DNA of 64,000 bases from Tetrahymena thermophila SB210 (taxonomy: Eukaryota > Ciliophora > Oligohymenophorea > Hymenostomatida > Tetrahymenidae): positions 186,001 to 250,000 of the forward strand of contig NW_002476251.1 in the NCBI RefSeq assembly GCF_000189635.1. Direction: 5' to 3'. The position numbers and the translations under genes were made by a program. The notes under the pieces are model-generated. The model searched no databases, was not told where the DNA came from, and saw only the letters and a list, made by a program, of their open reading frames with translations. Within the stretch, counting starts at the first letter, position 1; every line of letters begins with the position of its first letter. Positions 13,092 through 24,909 of this stretch are shown in pieces.

Positions 13092-14346
13092 TCAAAATAT
13101 TTATGAGAATATAGTGATAGCAATCAATAAGCCAACTAAGCCAGAAAGGAAATTAGGATTGAAGACATTTTAGAAAACATCTGATGCAACAGGCTTGCTT
13201 CTTTCAGGAAGAGAAGTATTTTTTAAAGCATTGAGGAGTTAAACTGAATTTATAGTAGAATTAGTACTAGATGTAGAGCATGATCCAGCAGCGTATGGGC
13301 AAACTTAAGGCTTTGATTCAGGAGGGCATACTTGAGTTTTTTCTTCAGCTTTTGCTTAAATGGATTGAGCAACAGGGACTTAAACTTCGACTTATCTGAT
13401 TTGTTCTACGTGCTTAGGTTCTTCAACTTTAGTAATTTAAGGCTCTTCTACAATTTTTCTAGGTTATTCAACAACTTCTCTCTTTGGCTCTTCTACGACA
13501 ACTTGTCTAATTTCTTCAACTTAGACCTATTTAGGTTGTTCGACTATAACTGTCTTAGGTTATTCAACAACAACAGGCTTATACTCTTCTACTACAGCTT
13601 ATTAATCATGTTGAACTTAAAGAGGTTATCTTTCAATATTTTCAGTCCATTAAGCTAATTTCTCTTATACTTATTCAACCTTAATTTCTGCTTGTTCTTA
13701 AATTTTATTCACTTAATCCTTAGCTTCTTCTACTACAACTTAGCGAACCTATTCAGTTTTTAGGGTTTCAGCTTCATTTCTTGCTTCAACTTCATTTCTT
13801 ACTTCAACTTAAGGAGCTATTAGCTATTCAACAACAGTCTCTTATTTGATTTAGCTATGAGTTATAACTTCATAATCATTAACTGAAGAAGAGATATTAG
13901 ATTAACCAGCTTCTTTTGTAGATTCTTAGGTCTCATTGTGGTCAACTATTTTTTTTTGTTTGAAAAAATAATTATTTGTTAATCCGAATTTGCTTATCTT
14001 AATTATTAATTAGGAAAAGTAAAAAAGAAATCCTTTCATAATGTAAAATCATATTAAGATTTCTGCTTCCTATAAATTATTTGCAATATTTAATGAATTA
14101 TTTCTTACAAGTTTATACAACATCATTCAAAGTGAGAGTGGTGGCTTAGTTAACTTCAACTTCAATTTCTCCAATGTTAGTAAAAACTAAAGCACTTTCG
14201 GCTTCATCTTCATCGCTGAAGAAAACAAGAGCTTCGTTACGACCTAAAATTATCTTGTTGATTGTACCACTCTTAGCATATGTTTCCTTGATCTCATCAA
14301 TAGTGATTTCAGGAGTTAAATTAGTAATGTGAATAACGGATTCCAT
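13092..14346 (-). CDS. RRM-domain protein with C-terminal membrane anchor
   Basis: The ATG is complement 14344-14346 and the TGA is complement 13092-13094. One intron (13946-14108, GTAAGAAA..AATAG) joins exons of 238 and 854 nt into exactly 364 codons. Residues ~4-70 form an RNA-recognition motif: RNP2-like VIHITNL and RNP1-like NEALVFFS, with an intervening DEIKETYAKSG helix. The middle ~200 residues are Glu/Val/Gln/Pro repeats such as VVEEPK and VVVEQPK, then a Cys-containing stretch with CPPESKP and CPYAAGSC. The C-terminus FLSGLVGLLIAITIFSQIF is a hydrophobic segment ending at the stop, the signature of a tail-anchored protein with its RRM in the cytosol. It may tether RNA to a membrane, which is inference. 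The alternative is that the 5' exon is a separate small RRM gene, but the donor and the phase fit splicing well. Confidence 0.8.
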
Positions 14347-16240
14347 TGCTTTGACTAAAAGATTTTGTTTGAATTTTTGATGGGTATTTTTTTAGATATT
14401 GATTGATAGTTTGCTTGATATAAAAATTTATATTTTTAATTAATTAAATATATTTATTTTTAAAATGTAAAAATTTTAAGTGTATATTTTTTGTAAATGG
14501 TTTATTTCTTTTTCATGTTACCTGCAGCATTGTTTTCTCCTCTTGCTTTTTTTCATTTATTTTATTATGTCAGCTAATCAATTTCTTCTTCATTTTCTAC
14601 TTTTAGATCTAATATATACATATAAATCAATTAACCAAATACAAACATATTTTTTTTCATCATTTCTTGATAAATATACCAATTAATAACTTTCTTCTCT
14701 CTTTCTCTATTTGATATATCAATTCATTACCTAAGTCATCATTTATTTCAATAGAATATTTTAAATTCATATAATAAAATACGCAAGATCTTCTAATTTA
14801 TTTATCAATAATAGATACATCAAAAAATTATTAAAATTTTTGAATAAATTTTCAAATAATTCCTGACGTAATCTAATTAAAAATCTCAGAAATGTAGCGT
14901 CTCATAGATTTGAATGTAAACATTTTAAATTCTTAAAATTTTGTTGTGATACTTTATATAGAATTTATTTTAATTTTTCCCTCCATAATTATTATTAACA
15001 AGCAAGAAAATATCATATACAAAAAACAAGTTAAAAATATTTTATGTCTAATTTATAGACTCTCCTAAGGTTAAAACTAAATATTGAAATTTTTATGTTA
15101 ACTATTAAGAAATAATAAATTTATTTTTGACAACCTTTATCTGTTTTATTTAATATTTGAAATTAGTTATATTAAATTTAACAATTTACTAATAATAATT
15201 TGAAATAAATAAATAAGTTTAAAATATTTCCAAAATCCTTTAAACTTATAAAAAAGTTTAATTATAATTTTTAAACTATAAAAAATTAGAAGCAAATACA
15301 ATAAAAATTTATAATTATTTTAAATTTCTCTTTGACTAAAATTATAATGTGAAATTTTTTATTTTTATTTTTAATAATTTATTTCTCTTTCAAAATATTG
15401 CTTTGAAAATATAAATAAAAAATCTTATCATCTTTAAAATAGCAATATAAAAATTTTTAACTCAAAAATATTACCTAAAATAAAGAAATATTATTTTAAA
15501 TTGTTTATGAATTGTAAAAAATAAAATTTATTAAATTTCTAAATATTATTTATTTATTTATTTATTTTAAATTAGAAAAAAAAAATACTTAAAATAATTT
15601 TTTTCTTCTGTTAGCTTAATTTAAATTTATTAATTAATAAGAAGAAATTATTTTTAAATTATTCATCGAATTGACAAATAACTTGATTACTTAGATAAAA
15701 TTTAAGAAAACTAATTAATATTTTGTTTTGCCTTTTTATTTAATTACGCTTTAACAATAACAATAATTAATTAAATATATATTCAATTTCTAAGTATTAT
15801 ACAAATTCATTTTTATTCTTTAAATAGAAATATTTTATGCTATTTTTTGGTGATCTGATTTTATTAATGATTGAGTTTTTACTTTTAACACATAAGCAAT
15901 ATAAAAAACGCTACCTTACTGATATCAGATAGCATTTAAAATTTTCCGTTTTTTAATAAATATTTTGCCTCTTTTACTAATATAAAAGTTAAAAGTAGCT
16001 GTAAATTAGTTTATTATTATTTTTTGCAATATTTGCCATTTATTTTATATAAAATATGGTTAAAAATATTATTTTTTTTTAACATTAATAAAAATCATGG
16101 ATCTCATCTTTAGTGAGAACTTAATCTAAAGAAAAAATAAAATAAATACCATTAAAAACAATACTTTACAATAAAAATAATATGAAAATACATATTTTGG
16201 TATTAGTTTATTATGTAAGGATTGTTAATTAAACTTTTAT
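14347..16240. other. Long AT-rich spacer
   Basis: About 1.9 kb upstream of the RRM gene and downstream of the small membrane-protein gene. Open frames here are low-complexity Phe/Leu/Ile-rich strings without codon bias. Nothing supportable was seen. Confidence 0.5.
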
Positions 16241-16387
16241 TCATACAACAACGTTCTTAACAGTTTGATAAGAGAACCATGAGACACCAATAATTAAAAT
16301 GGCAACTAAAAATTGATAGCCTGGAGGATCAAAATTTTAGAAAACTATTTTCTTTTTAGCTTATTGTGTACTTTAACCTGTCTTCAT
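16241..16387 (-). CDS. 48-residue single-pass membrane protein
   Basis: Uninterrupted frame from ATG (complement 16385-16387) to TGA (complement 16241-16243). The product has a basic, Gln/Lys-rich N-terminus (KTGQSTQQAKKK), the turn FDPPGYQ and then one hydrophobic segment, FLVAILIIGVSWFSYQ. The GC and codon pattern is higher and more protein-like than the flanks. The size and layout resemble small ER or mitochondrial membrane-complex subunits (the RAMP4/SERP, OST4 and Tom5 size class), but no family motif is certain. It could also be a last exon of a longer gene, since the frame is open upstream although it lacks another ATG. Confidence 0.55.
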
Positions 16388-17040
16388 CTACTTATTATTT
16401 AAAGATATTTTTATTGTCTATTTGTATTTAAATTTTTAATATTATTATTAATAAGATGAAAGAATCCTAAACTATTTGAATCTATGGATAAAAACTTTAG
16501 TAACAAAAATATTCTTTTATTATTTAATTTTTTATATAAAATTATACTTATTCTAGCATAGCAATATGTTTACAGGATACATGTAAAATAGTTTATTTAA
16601 CTAAACTAAGCTAACTAGATTATGCAAAAATACTTAACTTTCAAACAGAATTAAAAGATTTTAAGTTTTCAGATAAAATTTAGTATATTATAATCTTTAA
16701 AAAGTTAAAACCAATTTTAATAAAAAATAATATTTAAGTAAGTATATCTATCATTTTATCAATTAAAAAGCTATATCAAGATCTATAATATACTAAACTA
16801 AAATAAAAAATTCATAAATATGGTAAATTATTACTGAAAGAATAGTTTTAATATTTAAAAGTATAAAAATTAACTAAATATAAATAAATAGATTAATATC
16901 AAATTTATAAATTTTTTAATATTATTAAAGTCTTTAATTAAGCTTTTTATCGTTGTTTCTTAAAAAATTAATTTTTGTTAATATAAAAATTATTAATTTT
17001 ATTACAAAAAATTTATTTCAAATTTTTTAATTTTGAAAAT
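16388..17040. other. AT-rich spacer
   Basis: 650 bp upstream of the small membrane-protein gene and downstream of the first cyclic-nucleotide-binding gene. No gene, RNA or conserved element was seen. Confidence 0.5.
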
Positions 17041-20000
17041 TCACTGCTTGTTAGGTGGCAGTGGCACTCTAGTATCAACATTGTATTAAATAATACAATT
17101 TTTAATAAGACTTATTTCATCTTAAATTGAAGTTTTATTATATTTCAAGAAAGTATTGATCATATTTTAATATTATTCATTTTGCTTTTAAAGAAGGTTT
17201 AGCTTTTGTTTATTTGTGCAGCTGCTTGGATTATTTGTATTATACATGTCTAAATTTTTTTTAGAGTGACCATTTTAATTATTTAATTGAAATTAATTGA
17301 AATATTTGTTCTTTTCTTCCTTTCTCATGTAAAACTTGGCTGCATTAAAAGGTATTCGTTTATTATTTTAATCTACTCCTATATCATTAATATCACTCTT
17401 TTTAATAATAGTTTTATCAGCATTTTATTAAATTGGCAAGAATTTATATTTTTCCTAAATATATTATCTATCTTGAAGCTTTCTCTGTCTTTCTTATATC
17501 AAGCTTTTCTATATATCAATTATAGGACTATTTATGTCAACTGGTTTTTTATTTTCTTCTACCTCTTGAAGAATATCAGAATTATAATAAGTTCTTTTAA
17601 TCCCTAAATTCTTACTTTCACCGCCATATAAAGCCTCGTGCTTAGGATTAATATTTTAATTTAATTTAATTTCATCTTTTTCATTTTCATTTTCGTTTCT
17701 TACTGTTTCAAATATATCTTTTTTTTAACAAAATTATACCTTTAATGAGTTTTATAGAGAACTTCTGTTTGAATTTTATGAAACAGAATTTCTTGAAGAT
17801 ATTGTTTGCCTTTTCATTGAATTAGAGCACCCACCTTCTTTCGTATTAACTGTATCCTTCATGCCTTTATCTTATCCAGGCCTTATTATATCCTTAACTT
17901 AAATTAATTTTTTACTCCTCTAATTTTTATTGCTAACACTAGTATTCTTATTGCTTTAATGATTTAGGCCGGTATTCACTGAATTTTTATCTGTCGTCAC
18001 ACTAGAATTTAATTTGCTTCTATTTTTTAAGGTTCTGCTTCCAGGAGAAGTCTGATTACTGTGATAATAAAAAGTACTTCCAATAGTTTTTGAATGAGTT
18101 GTTGAAGTACATTAATCTTCTTAACCACTATGAAAATCTGCTACTTTATTGTAAAAGAAATTAAAAGAAGTTAAATTTTGCCTATTCCTATATTAGTATT
18201 GATTTTTTTCAAGGGAATCTGATTAAGGATCTTTTAAACTGCTTTAGTCTATGATTTATATTTCATTTAAAAGGGATTTTGCAGAGTTCTTCTTAATACT
18301 ATTTCTTCTTGGAATATTTAAAATTTTCTTTTCTACAGAAAGGGATTCATTTAGCATAGGCTATACTTTAATCTTTTCAAGACTATTTTCTTTAGAATTG
18401 TTTGTTGTAAGTATTCTATTTTTAATTCTTGAATTATTTTCAGCACTTTTGGCTCTTGATTAGTTATTTTGTTGAAACGAAAATATTTTTTGAGTGTAAA
18501 CATTCTCTATGATACTTTTAGAGTTTTGACTTTAAGGATTTGCTTCGATTGTGTTTTCTCTAGTATTTTATGGAGATGATTAAAATTAATAGATTGTATT
18601 TTATTTTTTTATTGATGGACTAGAAGGGGTAGTAAAAAAGAATCCATCTCCAGTGCTGTTAAATAGCTTATCTTAATTTGAGATTTAAATTGGAACAGAT
18701 TATTTTCTATCTCTTTTAATTGACTGTGATTAAGCTGCTGCACTCACAGGTCTTTATTATTGACTGATCTATTTTGCTTTTTTCTTTTTCTTTTTTTTCT
18801 CACTGTTTGCATCACTAATATAATTATTATGTTCATACTATAAGTATAGCTACTTAATTTTTAAAGAATCTGCCAGTTATTTCTATCTGTTTAAAACTTT
18901 ATTATGGATAATATTTTTTATATAATATTCAGTGTATTCTTGGTAATTTCTCTTTCTCTTGATCATCATCTTTTTGAACTCTAAATTTATTTAGTTTGAA
19001 TTTTTATGAATTATTCAACTTAAAAATACCTTCTAAGGGCATAGATATAATTTGTGCTTCTGCTGAAACAACCCTAGCTTAAGTGCATCGAACTTTACCT
19101 TAAAAAACTTCCTCTTCTCCAAAAGACTCTCCTTTTCCTAATATTGAAATAGGAATTCTGACAGTTTACCATAAAAGCTTTATTCCCTGCCTTTGCTTTT
19201 GAGAAACTTCTTTCTATAATTCTTCCTTTTTGAGAATCTTATCATTCTTAATATCAAGAATATGGTTTTCTTTTATATTTTACTGATGCTTAAGAAGTAG
19301 AGAAGATATTATTTTATTAATTTTTAAGTGTTTATTTTAAGAAGTGAACTCAGAATTATTGAACAACTCTTCCTTTTATAGTAGTATATCTTCTCTTTAA
19401 TTGTAAAGAGAATTAGGATCTTTGTCATAAATATCACATGTATGAGATATCTTAATAATTAACAAAAATATTTTAATAATTTATTAAATAAATATTTCAT
19501 ACTTCCACTTCACCGCTGTAAATAAAGTAAATGTTTTAATCTTAATCATCTTCTTTGTAGATTAAAGAATCTTTTTTGTAAATTATATTTTCACAATTAA
19601 GCATAGCTACTTCAATCTCGTTCTTCTTCCAGCTCGAGAATATAGTAAATGTCAAAAAGAATTTTAAAAAATCGTCTCTCGTTTTAGCAAAGTAGAGTGC
19701 CACACAGTCGTTGAAATGTTCTCTTGATATAGTAGCAAAGTGGGTATCCTAATGTAGATAAATAAATAAAAGGATATTTAATAAAAATAAACAAAATAAT
19801 TTAAAAATAACCTCCTTAGTAACTGTAGTGAATTCTCTGGGGTGACCATGTCTTAGTGAAATCTCTCCAAAATAATCTCCACTTTTTTTCGTGTTGTAAA
19901 TCTTTTATGTAAAGTTATTAATTGAAATTAAATAACTAGAAGATGAATAAATTAATTTATCAAATTTAAGTAAATTTATTTTTAATTAATCTAACAAAAT

Positions 20001-20734
20001 ACAATTAATTTATCAGTTTAAGATTCAATTAAAATTTTTTAATTTAATTAAATTTATTCATTTTGTAAAAATAGATATCGTAGATCAAATAGAAATTAAT
20101 ATTTTTATAGATACAGAATGAGTTGGGTAGCAATGAAGCAAAAAATCTTCCTCAGGTAGCAGTTTTAATACTTCTGGATCTAAAGGTTCCATATTCGGAT
20201 CTGATTCGTCTACATTTGGGATTTCATTCATCTCCCAAACTTTTCCTTTTAAGATGATATACATGTCTTAACCTTTATCCCCTTTAGTAATTCAACAAAC
20301 AAAATTTTTAATAAATATAGAAAAAACAAAATTTTTTACCTGCTTTGAATATTTCTGTCCTTGCTTCAATGAATTTATATTATAAATGTTTTAGAAGCTT
20401 AGATACAAAAAAGCTATTCATTTCTCTCTCGACAGAGGTAAAAAATGATACTTCTCTAAATGCTTTCTTAAGAAATTCTACTTCTAAATGTGTTCTTTAG
20501 TTAAGAGCTCTTTTGAGAACTTGCGTTACACACTATTATTAAATGATTAATAATCTAAAATATTTGGTAGAATAATTTAAATAAATTTGAGTAACTTACA
20601 TCAAATACTGTTTGGTTTTTAATTGATAAATACTCTGATTTAACAAGAGTAAGTAACTAATCACCAAACGATTAGTTTATTTAAAGAGACTCCCTGTAAT
20701 CGTTAAAATAGCCACTAAATATCCAGCTTTACAT
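17041..20734 (-). CDS. Protein with two cyclic-nucleotide-binding folds and long low-complexity tail
   Basis: The ATG is complement 20732-20734 and the TGA is complement 17041-17043. Introns at 20533-20599, 20282-20339, 19902-20114, 19749-19811, 19451-19502 and 18981-19029 leave exactly 1064 codons. CNBD 1 starts near residue 75 (FREVSFFTSVEREMN, then AGDKGQDMYIILKGKV) and ends with the phosphate-binding cassette SGDYFGEISLRHGHPREFTT, split by a ~35-residue acidic insert. CNBD 2 has IYFIYSGEVEV, a ~100-residue insert and ILGKGESFGEEEVF; its cassette is degenerate. No transmembrane segments, so it is not a channel. No kinase domain is visible. The ~600-residue tail is Ser/Asn/Lys-rich. It is probably a soluble cAMP/cGMP effector or a PKA-R-like scaffold. 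A TTTTTTTTCAG at about 20770 may be the 3' splice site of a further 5' exon. Confidence 0.85.
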
Positions 20735-20860
20735 TTAATTTATGTTTCTAATCTTTTTAACCAATTTCTGAAAAAAAATTTTGTTAATAGAAATAAACAA
20801 GCAAACTCTCAATATTTTTGATTAAAATTTATATTATAAATTATATTTATTAATAATCAC
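20735..20860. promoter_or_regulatory. Upstream region of CNBD gene
   Basis: A short AT-rich leader lies between the CNBD start codon and the tandem repeat. On the minus strand it contains TTTTTTTTCAG near 20769-20779, a good 3' splice site. An untranslated or very short 5' exon may therefore lie inside the duplicated unit. Confidence 0.35.
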
Positions 20861-21755
20861 AAATTCCTAATCCTTAATTAATGATCATAAATATTCAGAG
20901 AGTAAATAAAGTGGTATGTTAATTGTGAAAATACAAAATTAATATTTTATATATTTTTCTTTAATATTTTTTAAGCTTATATTAAAAGGTGTTCGTTGTT
21001 CGTTGGAACTTACTTTAGTTTTACCTCAATATTTGATTTGATAAAAAATAAAAAATATTTGAAAAACTCAAGTTATGGTATCCAAATTATGAATGAGAAA
21101 AAGCATTTTTCATAAATTCTACTTTTATTTTAAGCTCTATTTTATATTTAAAGGAATATGTTTTGTATTATTTAAATTTAAAAATACATTTTAATTTAAT
21201 TTAATAAAGAATTTATTTAATTTAAAAATTTTTTGAAAATAATTGATTCGTTTTTAAAATAAAATAAATTTAAATAATAAATGTTACATTTTAATAACAT
21301 AATACTATTCAAAAATTCCTAATCCTTAATGAATGATCATAAATATTCAGAGTAAATTAAATGGTATGTTAATTCTGAAAATACAAAACTAATATTTGGA
21401 ATATATTTTTCCTTCATATTTTTTAAGCTTATATTAAAAGGTGTTCGTTGGAACTTACTTTAGTTTTACCTCAATATTTAATTTGATAAAAAATAAAATA
21501 TATTTGAAAAACTCAAGTTATGGTATCCAGATTATGAATAAAAAAAATCAAATTTTATAAATTTCTACCTTTATTTTAAGCTCTTTTTATATTTAAAGGA
21601 CATTGTTTTGTATTATTTAAATTTAAAAATATATTTAAACTAATTATATAAGATATTTATTTAATTTGAAAATTTTTTGAAAAAAATTGATTCGTTTTTA
21701 AAATAAAATATATTTAACTTATAAATGTTACATTTTACTAACATAATATTTTAAA
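20861..21755. repeat. Tandem direct duplication, two ~445-bp copies
   Basis: Copy 1 (20861 to about 21304) and copy 2 (21313 to about 21755) share long blocks in the same order: aattcctaatccttaat, aaatattcagag, aagcttatattaaaaggtg, ggaacttactttagttttac, actcaagttatggtatcca, gattcgtttttaaaataaa and ataaatgttacatttta. Differences are scattered substitutions and small indels. Copy 1 also carries an extra internal gttcgttgttcgttgg duplication. No ORF, terminal inverted repeat or target-site duplication is visible. The unit lies in the divergent promoter region between the CNBD gene and TEX9. Confidence 0.9.
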
Positions 21756-21898
21756 TTATTAAATACTGCTTGTTTTTAGATTATTTTAAAAATTTGTTTA
21801 GTTTATTAGAAAATCTTTGAATATTTAAATTTTTGCAAACCACTTTTTTAATAATTAAAAAATTAATTTGTATCTTAAAAAAACATTAAGTTATAGCT

Positions 21899-23043
21899 AT
21901 GTCGACTAATGATAAACTAGGATATTTAAAGAGTAGAGAATAGGAATTACTCTAAATGAATCAAGAAATTGAAAAGAAAAGAAAAAATTTTGTAGATAAT
22001 GTAAATAGTAATTACTAAAATGGATAATTATGTTTTAAAAATAATTTTTTGTTTAGCAAAAAAAGACAAATAGCAGGACTCAAATTGAAGACAATTATAA
22101 TGATTTTGAATAATAAGAATAATAAAATTAGTAAAATGCTATTAATTAACAAAGGAGATAAGAAAACTAAAAGGATTTGATTGATAAAATAGAAGAAATA
22201 AAAAAGAAAAATGAATTAGAACTTATATAAAAAATTGCTAGATTAAGATAATTACAAGCCGAATAAGGTAAAGACATTTTATAATAATTAGTTTAAGGCA
22301 TAAATGTTTTTTAAATTTTAGAAGAAGAAATTGAAAGAGAAAAGTAAGCAATTGCAGATAGCGAAAACCATGCAAATAGTTTGAGTTCAAGACTTTTAGA
22401 AGTAGAATCTTAAATAAATGAGCTTGAAGGAAAAGGAAAAGTTCTTTCAGAAAATTAAAAATAATTTGTTAGTTAAATTCAATAAATAACTGAAAAATAT
22501 GAAGGGATTAAATAACAAGCAAAAGATGCTAAATATAAATTAGAAGTTTCTCAAAGAGAAAAGTAGCTCTAGCTGAAAGTAAAATAGATATATTTATTTT
22601 TATAAGATAATGAATTTTTCACACAATAAATTAGGAATTAGAAGAATAAAAAGAAAATATTAATAAAATAGAATAGGGATTAATTAAAAAAGAAGCTAAG
22701 TAATTATTAACATTTTAAAAAATAATAAAAATTGAAATATTTTTATGTTTTATATAGAATTTAAAAGTTAACAGATGATTTAGAAAACTTTAAAGTAGAA
22801 TAAAAGGAAAAGAGTGTAATTTAAAAAGAGGTTAATGATGATTTAAAAAAATAAAATGAAAAATTAGTTATAGAATCTAAAAGGTTAGAAAGATAGAAAT
22901 AAGAATTAATTTAGGCATTTAAAAAATAGCAAAAGCTAATTGAACTATTAAAAAAATAAAAAACACATTTAGAAATAGCTAGATCTCTAAATCTCACTGA
23001 AGAAGAATACATTAAAGCAGTAGATTTAGGTGAAAAGCTTTGA
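21899..23043 (+). CDS. TEX9: TEX9-like coiled-coil centriolar/ciliary protein
   Basis: ATG at 21899 and TGA at 23041-23043. Four introns (22001-22056, 22268-22321, 22579-22634, 22700-22757) give 306 residues. It is almost entirely a Glu/Lys/Gln-rich coiled coil. The diagnostic part is the C-terminus, KKQQKLIELLKKQKTHLE followed by LTEEEYIKAVDLG. This closely follows the conserved tail of the testis-expressed 9 family (a Lys-Gln-Lys/His-rich helix, then a 'TEEEF-KAL-G' end). TEX9 proteins are linked to centriolar satellites, basal bodies and cilia in animals, so a basal-body role fits a ciliate. The family assignment rests on this tail only. Confidence 0.75.
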
Positions 23044-23800
23044 TGGTTATTATAAATTAGTTAAAATTATTGAATTACTTTAAAGTTTAGTTTTCTTAAT
23101 TAATCATGCATGCTTAATTTGTTGTTGCTTGAGTTTTTAAATTTTTTGAAAAATGTTTAATATCATTTTTTTTGGTTCTTTTTTAAGATATACAACTCTT
23201 AAGAATGCATCAATTTTAAATTTTCTAGCTCCCTTTTATATTTATTTATTTCTTATTCTTTTTCTTTTATCCTATTGTGTATTTCCACATCTTTTTATTC
23301 ACTATTTTTTTTAAAAAAAATAATATTTTAACAATAAAAATTTGGAAATTTTAGTGTAAATATCTTTATTGGCTGCATTAAAAAATTTTATATTAACTTT
23401 GGTTAAATTATGTTTTTTTTTTAATAGATCAAACTAGTTTATATTTAAATTATTAATGATAGGCTTTCTTTCAAAGTGATAAATGAAAAAAAAATTATTT
23501 TTTCACAATATTTTAAATTACAAACAACAAATCCCAAAAAATATTTGATTTGATATATTTGATGATATTTAGTAAGTTTTTACTTCCTACCTTATTGATA
23601 TAAATTTGATATTTTTTATTTTTTAAATTAAAATGAAAAGCTTTAATAGTATTCAAATTTGATTAATTAATTTAAGATAGATCTTATTTGGAAAATTAAA
23701 ATTATTTTCGAGTATTTCAATATTAATTATAATTTAAAAGTAATTTAGGAGATTTGTGATTTTACTTTTTAATTTAACTAATCATTTAATAGATAAAAAT
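23044..23800. other. AT-rich spacer, convergent 3' ends
   Basis: Roughly 760 bp between TEX9 and a small minus-strand gene. Only AT-rich low-complexity sequence was seen. Confidence 0.5.
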
Positions 23801-24213
23801 TCAAAATTCTAAATTGTATTTCAAAATTTTTTAAATTTACAATCCATTCATATAGCTAGAAACCTAGTTTTTTAAATGATTATTTTCTTGCGCAAGAAAG
23901 AGATTTTCTTTTTTGAGTTATTCGTTATATGTTTTTAATTCTTTAGTTAAATCATTAAATTTAGATTGACTATCAAAGGTATTTTGTTTAAGATAATCAA
24001 TTTCATCATAAGCATTTTTAAGCTGATTCGATTATGCTTCCATCATATGTAAATTATGATAATTATGTATCTCCTTTTTAAATTAAAAATATTTTTATAA
24101 TATCTTAAGATAAACTTACAAAATTATTTTACGCTTGAATAATTTATTTTTATACCTAAAACTTCTTATTTTAATTTTAGCAAAGTATTTAAGTTTTACT
24201 CAAAAGTACTCAT
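23801..24213 (-). CDS. Small coiled-coil protein, 117 residues
   Basis: The ATG is complement 24211-24213 and the TGA is complement 23801-23803. One intron (24074-24132, GTAAAA..AAAAG) gives 118 codons. The product is a short helical protein: MSTFEQNLNTLLKLKQEVLG at the N-terminus, a HNYHNLHMMEAQ stretch, then a heptad-rich segment with YDEIDYLKQ, LTKELKTYNEQLKKENLF and QENNHLKNQV. The Leu/Asn spacing suggests a parallel dimeric coiled coil. No family is recognised. It sits tail-to-tail with TEX9 and head-to-head with the second CNBD gene. Confidence 0.65.
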
Positions 24214-24909
24214 TATATTAAGAGCAGATTGATTATTCTTAATAAATAAATAAGCTAAAATGAATTTTTGATTAATATTTTCAGTATTTAATTAATTACT
24301 TATTAATATTTCTAATCAATTCAATTACAATCTTTGGCTCCCTATCATTTTTAAATCAAAAATAAATATTCATCCTTTGTTTAATTTATTTTAAAATTTG
24401 AAAAATCCATATTTATTATAAAATATTTTTAAATTTGTTTATGATTGAAAAAAGTGAAATAAGCTCATTTATAAAATAGATTTATTTTTTCAAGTATTTT
24501 TCAAACTTAATTCATTCAATTAATTTTTTTTTTCTAACAAAAGCAGCTAAAGAAAGAATCTTTGAAATTTTAAGAATAAATAAATGATTAGATTAAGAAA
24601 GTAGATTAAAAAATCAAAAAAAAAATAATTAAGAGTTAATCTAATTAGATTTATAAAGGAAATAAATATGTGATAAATAATTAACTATTTGATAATTGAT
24701 TATGTATTTTAATTTAATTAAATAAGTGCAAATTAATTTTCAGTCAATCGTCGAATTGATTTAATAAATAAAAAATATTTATACAAGTTAATTCTACTAA
24801 TAATTGTATAATGTTGTAAGACTAAAGCAAACAGAATGAAGGTAAAAACTTAACTATATATACAAAAATTATATTTATTAACTATAATTCCTTTAAAGGT
24901 AGTTATTCA
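24214..24909. other. Divergent promoter region
   Basis: About 700 bp of AT-rich DNA between divergently transcribed genes. On the + strand an ATGAAG followed by GTAAAA..TTTAAAG (24837-24894) looks like a leader intron, but its phase does not join to the downstream start. No other element was seen. Confidence 0.45.

Noticed and set aside
17287-17607. 106-residue + frame rich in Phe/Ile/Leu
   Set aside because: Antisense shadow of the Asn/Lys-rich tail of the first CNBD gene.
20861-21755. Transposon or MITE
   Set aside because: Direct duplication without terminal inverted repeats, target-site duplication or transposase remnants.
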